Below are positions 1-5,066 of a DNA stretch of 5,066 bases, piece by piece. The notes under the pieces were generated by a model that was given only the letters and a program-made list of their open reading frames with translations, did no database searches and had not been told where the DNA came from. A program made the position numbers and the translations under genes. Numbering within the stretch: position 1 is the first letter of the stretch; each line of letters begins with the position of its first letter. Source of the DNA: an uncultured Methylotenera sp. (lineage in GTDB: Bacteria > Pseudomonadota > Gammaproteobacteria > Burkholderiales > Methylophilaceae); assembly GCA_937957775.1 (NCBI GenBank), contig CALFXV010000208.1, positions 1-5,066 on the forward strand, read 5' to 3'.

Positions 1-609
1 GACCAAAGCACCGACCATATTGCGCACCTGGTGTTGCAGGAAGGCATTGGCTGAAAAATCGAACAGCACATACGCTCCTTGCGTTTGCACCTGCGCTTTA
101 GTCATGGTTCTAATTGGGCTTTTTGCTTGGCATTCGGCAGCGCGAAATGCACTAAAGTCATGCTCACCAATTAGATATGAAGCGGCTTCTGCCATGGCGG
201 CTACATTCAGCGGCAAATGAAACCAGCCGGCTTTGCTGGCCATCAGCGCCGATGAAACGGGGGCGTTATACAAGATGTATTGGTAACTGCGCTCTAAGGC
301 AGAAAAACGCGCGTGAAAATCCTCATCAACAGGCTGCGCCCATTCCACGCGGACGCTACTAGGGAGATAGGCATTGACGCCTCGCACCCAAGCAGACAGA
401 GGCCTGTCGCTGTCGGTGTCAAAATGCACCACCTGCCCCAGCCCATGCACACCGGTATCGGTTCTGCCTGCGGCATGCAAACGTATCGGATGAAGCGCAA
501 TTTTAGCCAAAGCCAATTCTAGGGCATCTTGCACACCGCATGCGCTTGGCTGACTTTGCCAGCCACAAAAACCAGAGCCGTCATAGGCCACACCCAAAGC
601 CAGCCTCAT
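1..609 (-). CDS. truA: tRNA pseudouridine(38-40) synthase TruA, C-terminus cut by window edge
   Basis: TruA converts uridines 38-40 in the anticodon arm of many tRNAs to pseudouridine. Translating the minus strand from the ATG at 609 gives 203 uninterrupted residues up to the left edge; the family is about 250-270 long, so roughly 50-60 C-terminal residues lie outside. The N-terminus reads MRLALGVAYDGSGFCGWQSQ, with the family motif YDGSxFxGWQ. The catalytic aspartate is D51 in AGRTDTGVHG, followed by GQVVHFDT. Further on, the FHARFSALERSYQYILYN segment (about residues 97-114), GEHDFSAFRAAECQAKSPIRT and FLQHQVRNMVGALV are all typical. The start overlaps the stop of the upstream membrane-protein gene by four bases (ATGA), implying translational coupling; a short GGGG a few bases upstream may act as a weak ribosome site. 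Position downstream of fimV is typical of betaproteobacteria, where trpF often follows. Confidence 0.97.
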   Translation of the reverse strand, partial: MRLALGVAYDGSGFCGWQSQPSACGVQDALELALAKIALHPIRLHAAGRTDTGVHGLGQVVHFDTDSDRPLSAWVRGVNAYLPSSVRVEWAQPVDEDFHARFSALERSYQYILYNAPVSSALMASKAGWFHLPLNVAAMAEAASYLIGEHDFSAFRAAECQAKSPIRTMTKAQVQTQGAYVLFDFSANAFLQHQVRNMVGALV

Positions 610-1268
610 GCTTGCCCCATTTTTAAAAACTCTGCTACGCCAACCAATCTGCTCAAACTTAAGCCCATCAGGGCCAGCAACATTAAACCTAGCAAGGCTT
701 TATCGTACCAACTGAAAGCCGGTTGCGCCATAACCAATGAGGGTGTTGCATCAGACTCATCAGATGCTAATGCCAGCTTATCGAGTTGAGAAAAATCCAG
801 CTTAAGCTTGGGCTGCACCGCCATTTGCTCCACGTAATGCAGCGTGAGCAACAACCTCACCGTGAAGCGCTCCACATTCAATCCCACTAGCCGCAATGGC
901 GACAACAAAGTCCATAAGCCGGCCATCAATTGGCTTTTATTAGTGCTAGCAAATAAGGCTGACAAGCTAGCCACGGCGATTAGCAACTTGGCTATTTGCA
1001 TCAGGCCGAGGTGCAAGCCCTCAAAGCTGGGGGCCACGTTTAATGGCAAAAATGCTAGGTATTCTCCGGGTGTGGCGTAGGCATAAACCAAAAGCAAGGA
1101 CAAGAACAACCATCGCATGCGCTTAATCAATTGCGAAAAATGCGGAAAATTGAGCACGGCAGCCAACAGGCAGATAAGGCCGCAAAGGGCTGCGATGGAA
1201 GATGCGCTTAAATACTGCAGTAGCAGCAATAGGAAGAAAAAACAGGCTATTTTTACAAATGGATGCAT
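606..1268 (-). CDS. Orphan CbiQ/EcfT-type transmembrane protein
   Basis: A 220-residue hydrophobic protein resembling the transmembrane T component of energy-coupling factor (ECF) vitamin/cobalt transporters. Predicted by eye: membrane segments near 6-20, 22-39, 51-66, 88-108 and 188-208, with an amphipathic cytoplasmic region at about 112-150. Family-like features are the early MHP start, the YATPGEYL loop (64-71), and the PLRLVGLNVERFTVRLLL stretch (124-141), matching the PLRLLGLP-type coupling region of CbiQ proteins. The Ala-Arg-Gly motifs that normally contact the ATPases are not visible; instead a charged linker (153-175) leads to the last helix. No ATPase or substrate-binding gene is present in the window, so the substrate and even transport activity are unknown. 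The gene lies 24 bases after fimV, has no well-spaced Shine-Dalgarno, and its TGA overlaps the truA ATG as ATGA. The fold family is fairly confident; the function is not. Confidence 0.8.
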   Translation of the reverse strand: MHPFVKIACFFFLLLLLQYLSASSIAALCGLICLLAAVLNFPHFSQLIKRMRWLFLSLLLVYAYATPGEYLAFLPLNVAPSFEGLHLGLMQIAKLLIAVASLSALFASTNKSQLMAGLWTLLSPLRLVGLNVERFTVRLLLTLHYVEQMAVQPKLKLDFSQLDKLALASDESDATPSLVMAQPAFSWYDKALLGLMLLALMGLSLSRLVGVAEFLKMGQA

Positions 1269-1288
1269 AAAAATACGCGCCGTATGCA
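1264..1288 (-). repeat. Overlapping inverted repeats at the start of the EcfT-like gene
   Basis: Two mutually exclusive pairings are visible in the fimV/EcfT-like gap. The outer one is TGCATA (1264-1269) with TATGCA (1283-1288), six base pairs around a 13-base loop, and it includes the start ATG. The inner one is ATACG (1281-1285 on the minus strand) with CGTAT (1273-1277), five base pairs around GCG, followed directly by a run of T up to the ATG. It may affect translation or act as a weak terminator; both stems are short, so chance is quite possible. Confidence 0.3.
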
Positions 1289-1292
1289 GACC

Positions 1293-2942
1293 TTAAGTCT
1301 CAGTGGCTTTTGGCTTTTTTGTGCTGGGTGCGATGGCATTGGCCAGGGTCAATTCATCATCGGTCTCGCTTAGGTCTAAGCTTATCGCCGAGAGGTCTAT
1401 GCGTATCACTTCCATGTCGCCGTCTGCTGCAGTCACTTCATTGGCATCGGTCTTGATGTAGCTAGTTTGCCCGGTTTTTTTCTTGGCTTTTGTTTTACCA
1501 AGAGGCAACGTCGGCTCCGCTGGCTTAACTGGCAATACGGCAGGCTCTGTGAAATTAAGGTCTAGCCCGGCCAAATCCACAGGCGGCGCATCACTAGCCG
1601 CACTAAGCGCTTCGCCAGACAGATCACCTTCAGCCTTTGCATGCGGGTTAGCTTGGCCTTTAAAATCGAGTAAGTTCGCTCTGCGCTTATTGCTGCGGCT
1701 TAACCAAGTGAAGGCGGCAACGATGGCCAATAAGGTTAAAGATAAAACCAACCAATCTGCCCAAACGGCCCGCTTAGGCTTGAGTTTTGCCTGCTTGGCG
1801 TCATTGGCTAGTTTCGCTTCTGTAGCGTGCTTCTGCAGATTGGCCATGGATTGGTTTTTAAGTCGCAACAATTGCTGCATGTCTTGGATTTGTTTTTGCA
1901 AGGCTTGGGCGCGCGCTTCGGATTCTTGTAGGGATTTCTCACGCGCCGTGGCGTCTTCTTGCAATGCCATTAGTTTGGCGTCGGCCGACTTCGCCGCTTC
2001 CTTGCCACCCGCGCTCAATTTAACTACGTCATCATTTGTGGTCTTGACCTTTTCCGCATCGTCTTTGGCACTGGCAATTTTGCCGGATGCCGATTGTGCC
2101 TGCACGGCATCGGGGCGAGCCACCTGAGTCAAAACCTTATTGGCTAAAGCAGCACGGTAGGCTTGCCAATTACTGGCATGCAATTTTACTTCGGCTGTCG
2201 CTGCAGCGGCTTGGGTGGCCAACAATTCGGCTGGCGATGGCAATGCTAAGGTTTGCCCAGTTTTTAATCGGTTCATGTTACCCGCCTCGAAGGCTTGTGG
2301 GTTGGCTTGGTACAAACCCAAGAGCATTTGATCTAAACTCACGCCTTCTTGCGGCATGGCTTTAGCCAAGCTAGACAAAGTATCCCCAGGCTTGCTGACT
2401 AAGGCTAATGGTCGTGCTTGATCAACTTGGTCTGAGGACTGGTCAGGCAGCATTGCGGTTTGCAATTGATTATCGATATTGCTCGCCTCGCCACTCGCCA
2501 GTGGTGCGACTATTGCCTCGGGTTCTGTTTGTGCCAGTTGCGGGGGATCCAGCAACACGATGTATTGTTTTTGCAAGCGACCGGCTGCCCAATCGAGTTG
2601 CAGCAAAAGATCCAAATACGGCTCATTAATTGGCAAGCTAGAGCTAAGCTTTAATACCGCTAAACCTTGTGGGTTTTGTTGCAATTCAACTTTAAGGTCA
2701 AGGTAAAGGGATTGATAACGAATGCCTTGTTTAGCGTAGGCTTGCTCGCTGGCAAGCGCGGCCTGCAAACCACTTAATGACTCCTGTGGCTCCAATAGCA
2801 CCTCAACTTCAGCCAACAAGGCTTCGCCTAGGTTAGAACTTAGATTCAAGCTACCTAAACTGGCGGCGTGACTTAGCGGTGCCAACATCAGGCTAAGTAG
2901 CAAAAACAACACCGGCATAGATTTAATCTTGCTCACGCTCAC
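1293..2942 (-). CDS. fimV: FimV-like inner-membrane/periplasmic protein with LysM domain, short C-terminus
   Basis: FimV-family proteins (FimV of Pseudomonas, TspA of Neisseria) are single-pass inner-membrane proteins that bind peptidoglycan and support type IV pilus assembly and polar organisation. Seen here, from the GTG at 2942: signal peptide with K5 and K7, hydrophobic core 10-20 and a cleavage site near SHA (24-26); the FimV N-terminal domain at about 27-134 (begins ASLGSLNLSSNLGEALLAEVE); a LysM domain at about 177-236; the SNWQAYRAALANKVL segment (257-271); an Ala/Lys-rich stretch; a coiled coil at about 318-378; one membrane helix at about 393-414, followed by RSNKRR; and a tail of roughly 130 residues. 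The tail ends soon after IDLSAISLDLSE and has no recognisable TPR-like FimV C-terminal domain. At 549 residues it is shorter than many FimVs. Start choice is uncertain: GTG 2942, GTG 2936 or ATG 2918; the last would remove the basic n-region of the signal peptide. No clear Shine-Dalgarno is seen, and coupling to asd is likely. Confidence 0.9.
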   Translation of the reverse strand: MSVSKIKSMPVLFLLLSLMLAPLSHAASLGSLNLSSNLGEALLAEVEVLLEPQESLSGLQAALASEQAYAKQGIRYQSLYLDLKVELQQNPQGLAVLKLSSSLPINEPYLDLLLQLDWAAGRLQKQYIVLLDPPQLAQTEPEAIVAPLASGEASNIDNQLQTAMLPDQSSDQVDQARPLALVSKPGDTLSSLAKAMPQEGVSLDQMLLGLYQANPQAFEAGNMNRLKTGQTLALPSPAELLATQAAAATAEVKLHASNWQAYRAALANKVLTQVARPDAVQAQSASGKIASAKDDAEKVKTTNDDVVKLSAGGKEAAKSADAKLMALQEDATAREKSLQESEARAQALQKQIQDMQQLLRLKNQSMANLQKHATEAKLANDAKQAKLKPKRAVWADWLVLSLTLLAIVAAFTWLSRSNKRRANLLDFKGQANPHAKAEGDLSGEALSAASDAPPVDLAGLDLNFTEPAVLPVKPAEPTLPLGKTKAKKKTGQTSYIKTDANEVTAADGDMEVIRIDLSAISLDLSETDDELTLANAIAPSTKKPKATET

Positions 2943-2948
2943 CCGCTA

Positions 2949-4061
2949 TTATTTTTCAATTAAGATGCGCAACATGCGGCGCAAGGGCTCAGCAGCACCC
3001 CAAAGCAACTGATCGCCCACGGTAAAGGCCGATAAATACTCACCGCCCATGCTCAATTTACGCAAACGGCCCACCGGGGTCATCAACTTGCCGGTGACGG
3101 CGGCTGGCGTTAATTCACGCATGCTGATTTCACGCTCATTGGGCACCACCTTGGCCCATGGGTTGGCTTCCGCTAGCATGGCCTCAATCTCATCTAGTGG
3201 CACATTTTTTGTTAACTTGATGGTCAAAGCCTGACTGTGACAACGCATGGCGCCAATGCGCACGCATAGTCCATCAATCAAAATAGGATGGGCTTCGCGG
3301 CCTAAGATCTTATTGGTTTCAACGCCACCCTTCCATTCCTCTTTACTTTGGCCATTACCTAGGTCTTTGTCTATCCACGGAATCAAGCTGCCAGCCAAGG
3401 CGACGCCAAAATTTTCCGTGGGGAATTGTGCGTCGCGCAATGTGCTAGCGACACGACGGTCTATGTCTAAAATAGCCGAAGCCGGGTCGGCCAATAAGCC
3501 ACTGACAGAGGCATGGGCTGCGCCCATTTGTTTGAGTAATTCGCGCATATTTTGCGCGCCGGCACCGGATGCTGCCTGATAGGTCATGGAGGTGGCCCAC
3601 TCAACCAAATTGGCTTTGAATAAGCCATTTAATGCCATCAACATCAAGGACACGGTGCAATTGCCGCCCACCCAATTTTTGTTACCAGCAGCATAGGCCG
3701 CTTGAATCACATGCATATTGACCGGATCAAGCACGATTACCGCGTCTTTTTCCATACGCAATGTTGAGGCCGCGTCTATCCAATGCCCCGCCCAGCCTTC
3801 TGCGCGCAGCTTAGGGAACATCTCGCTGGTGTAATCGCCACCTTGGCAGGAAATAATCACGTCCATGGCTTTCAATTGCGCCACACTCATGGCATCTTGC
3901 AATGGCGGCGTGTCTTTGCCTACGTTAGGGGCGGCACCACCAATTTGCGACGTGGTAAAAAATTGCGGGTCTATCAAGGCAAAATCCTGCTCTTCCATCA
4001 TGCGCTGCATCAGCACAGAACCCACCATGCCACGCCAACCGACCAAACCCACTTTTAACAT
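2949..4061 (-). CDS. asd: Aspartate-semialdehyde dehydrogenase Asd
   Basis: Asd reduces L-aspartyl-4-phosphate with NADPH to aspartate semialdehyde, the branch point towards lysine/diaminopimelate, threonine and methionine; it acts in the cytoplasm. I prefer the ATG at 4061 (370 residues) over the ATG at 4070 (373 residues): the protein then begins [15 protein letters not shown], which lines up with the N-terminus of E. coli Asd, and an AGGA lies 8 bases upstream. With this numbering the NADP-binding glycine motif is GWRGMVGS (residues 8-15), the catalytic cysteine is C135 in GGNCTVS, and the substrate arginine and acid-base histidine are R268 and H275 in [13 protein letters not shown]. Length and sequence fit the Gram-negative-type family (about 367-370 residues), not the shorter Gram-positive/archaeal type. 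It is 53 bases after leuB and ends in tandem stops TAA-TAG, four bases before the fimV start. Intact and ordinary. Confidence 0.98.
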   Translation of the reverse strand: MLKVGLVGWRGMVGSVLMQRMMEEQDFALIDPQFFTTSQIGGAAPNVGKDTPPLQDAMSVAQLKAMDVIISCQGGDYTSEMFPKLRAEGWAGHWIDAASTLRMEKDAVIVLDPVNMHVIQAAYAAGNKNWVGGNCTVSLMLMALNGLFKANLVEWATSMTYQAASGAGAQNMRELLKQMGAAHASVSGLLADPASAILDIDRRVASTLRDAQFPTENFGVALAGSLIPWIDKDLGNGQSKEEWKGGVETNKILGREAHPILIDGLCVRIGAMRCHSQALTIKLTKNVPLDEIEAMLAEANPWAKVVPNEREISMRELTPAAVTGKLMTPVGRLRKLSMGGEYLSAFTVGDQLLWGAAEPLRRMLRILIEK

Positions 4062-4114
4062 ACGCTGCATCCTAAACTTCTAAATATCCGTTATTTTAAA
4101 TTACCACTGCGACT
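4062..4114. other. leuB-asd intergenic gap
   Basis: The 53-base gap is AT-rich and is the longest non-coding stretch in the window. A TAAAAT hexamer on the minus strand could pass for a -10 box, but the best -35 candidate is poor, and no GC-rich hairpin with a T-run exists. It therefore shows neither a firm promoter nor a terminator, and leuB and asd may be co-transcribed. Confidence 0.5.
4070..4073 (-). promoter_or_regulatory. Likely ribosome binding site of asd (AGGA)
   Basis: On the minus strand AGGA is followed by 8 bases and then the ATG at 4061. The same AGGA overlaps the alternative ATG at 4070 and so could not serve it. This spacing, with the match to the family N-terminus, favours the inner start. 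Confidence 0.5.
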
Positions 4115-5066
4115 TTACAGCGCTGCCACCACGGCATCGCCCATCTCACTGCAACCCACTTGCTTGCAACCATCCGTCGCAATATCGGCGGTGCGGTAAC
4201 CTTGCGCCAAGGCTTTTTTAACGGCATTTTCTATGCGCAAGGCATTGCTTTCATCGTTAAAGGTATAACGCAACATCATCGCTGCCGACAATATCGTCGC
4301 CAATGGGTTGGCAATGTTTTTACCGGCGATATCGGGTGCCGAGCCATGACTAGGCTCGTACATGCCTTTGTTGTTTTCATCCAACGAGGCCGACGGCAGC
4401 ATGCCTATGGAGCCGGTTAGCATAGAAGCTTCATCGGAAAGAATGTCGCCAAAAATATTACCCGTCACCATCACGTCAAATTGCTTAGGCGCACGAATTA
4501 ACTGCATGGCGGCGTTATCCACGTACATATGGCTTAATTCCACTTCAGGGTACTCAGCCGATAGCTCTATCATGACTTGGCGCCATAACTCGGTGGTTTC
4601 CAATACGTTGGCTTTGTCCACGGAACAGACTTTGGCTTTCTGACCGGGTTGACGGCGCTTCATGGCAATGTCAAAGGCAACGCGACCTATGCGACGAATT
4701 TCGGATTCACAGTAGCGCATGGTGTTAATGCCTTCGCGCTCGCCGTTCGACAACGTGCTGATGCCACGCGGTTGGCCAAAATAGATGTCGCCGGTGAGCT
4801 CACGGACTATCATAATGTCCAGACCGGACACCACTTCCGGTTTCAATGTAGAAGCGCCAGCTAATTCTGGATAAAGTAAGGCTGGTCGCAAGTTAGCGAA
4901 TAGATTCAATGCCTTACGTATGCGCAATAAACCGCGTTCAGGGCGTAAATGGCGCTCCAACTTGTCGTATTTCCAATCGCCTACCGCGCCCAACAACACC
5001 GCATCCGAATCCAAAGCCAATTGCAATGTGGCGTCCGGCAGTGGATCGCCTGACGCTTCGTAACCT
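4115..5066 (-). CDS. leuB: 3-isopropylmalate dehydrogenase LeuB, N-terminus cut by window edge
   Basis: LeuB is the cytoplasmic, NAD- and Mg-dependent enzyme that oxidises and decarboxylates 3-isopropylmalate to 2-oxoisocaproate, the third step of leucine synthesis. The reading frame stays open to the right edge, where the visible protein begins [13 protein letters not shown]; 316 residues are present, so about 40 N-terminal residues are missing compared with the usual ~355. Family landmarks are clear: [17 protein letters not shown] followed by LFANLRPA (substrate-binding arginines), [11 protein letters not shown], the catalytic lysine in VDKANVLE, the aspartate in YVDNAAMQL, the metal-site aspartates in [13 protein letters not shown], and the adenine-binding loop [18 protein letters not shown]. 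The first possible start codon inside the window is a TTG at 5026, but it is an internal leucine codon, not the true start. The gene is upstream of asd in the same direction, as in other betaproteobacteria; leuC and leuD would be expected beyond the edge. Nothing looks damaged. Confidence 0.98.
   Translation of the reverse strand, partial: GYEASGDPLPDATLQLALDSDAVLLGAVGDWKYDKLERHLRPERGLLRIRKALNLFANLRPALLYPELAGASTLKPEVVSGLDIMIVRELTGDIYFGQPRGISTLSNGEREGINTMRYCESEIRRIGRVAFDIAMKRRQPGQKAKVCSVDKANVLETTELWRQVMIELSAEYPEVELSHMYVDNAAMQLIRAPKQFDVMVTGNIFGDILSDEASMLTGSIGMLPSASLDENNKGMYEPSHGSAPDIAGKNIANPLATILSAAMMLRYTFNDESNALRIENAVKKALAQGYRTADIATDGCKQVGCSEMGDAVVAAL

Noticed and set aside
844..1080. Plus-strand open frame of 78 codons opposite the EcfT-like gene
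   Set aside because: No ribosome site or recognisable domain, and it is fully covered by the minus-strand membrane protein; a shadow frame.
1483..2127. Plus-strand open frame of 214 codons opposite fimV
   Set aside because: It is antisense to a well-supported fimV, with a biased Ala/Ser/Leu/Cys composition explained by the reverse of Ala/Lys-rich codons, and it shows no family motif. It is a shadow frame.
3247..3579. Plus-strand open frame of 110 codons opposite asd
   Set aside because: It lies opposite the conserved catalytic half of asd and has no recognisable protein features.
4084..4098. AAATA/TATTT hairpin in the leuB-asd gap as a terminator
   Set aside because: Only five A-T pairs and no following T-run on the minus strand; too weak to be a terminator.
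4080..4114. TAAAAT as the -10 box of an asd promoter
   Set aside because: The best -35 candidate at a fitting distance matches the consensus at only about half its positions, and AT-rich gaps produce such hexamers by chance.
5024..5026. TTG as the leuB start codon
   Set aside because: The frame continues upstream with the conserved LeuB sequence GDPLPDAT, so this TTG is an internal leucine codon.

Overview
The window carries five genes, all on the minus strand, read right to left: leuB (3-isopropylmalate dehydrogenase, N-terminus cut by the right edge), asd (aspartate-semialdehyde dehydrogenase), a short fimV-type gene, a small membrane protein of the CbiQ/EcfT type, and truA (tRNA pseudouridine synthase, C-terminus cut by the left edge). 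The order leuB-asd-fimV-truA is a classic betaproteobacterial arrangement. Together with the protein signatures and roughly balanced base composition, it points to a betaproteobacterium, possibly of the Methylophilaceae/Nitrosomonadales type. That genus-level guess is inference and cannot be settled from the sequence alone.

Layout: leuB ends at 4115. A 53-base gap precedes the preferred asd start at 4061. asd ends with a tandem TAA-TAG, and fimV begins almost at once with a GTG codon at 2942. fimV ends at 1293. A 24-base gap holding two overlapping inverted repeats separates it from the EcfT-like gene (1268-606), whose stop overlaps the truA start by four bases (ATGA). No convincing terminator or strong promoter lies between any of the genes, so the whole set is probably co-transcribed, with translational coupling at asd/fimV and at ecfT-like/truA.

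Functionally this mixes branched-chain and aspartate-family amino-acid biosynthesis (LeuB, Asd), a cell-envelope/polar organiser (FimV-like), an orphan transporter-like membrane protein and tRNA modification (TruA). The known genes look ordinary and intact in their active sites. The parts worth a second look are the FimV-like protein, which stops where the conserved C-terminal TPR-like domain would be expected; the EcfT-like protein, which has no ATPase or substrate-binding partner in view and lacks the usual Ala-Arg-Gly coupling motifs; and the small potential RNA switch just before its start codon. I found no mobile element, CRISPR array, RNA gene or strong candidate for an entirely new system.
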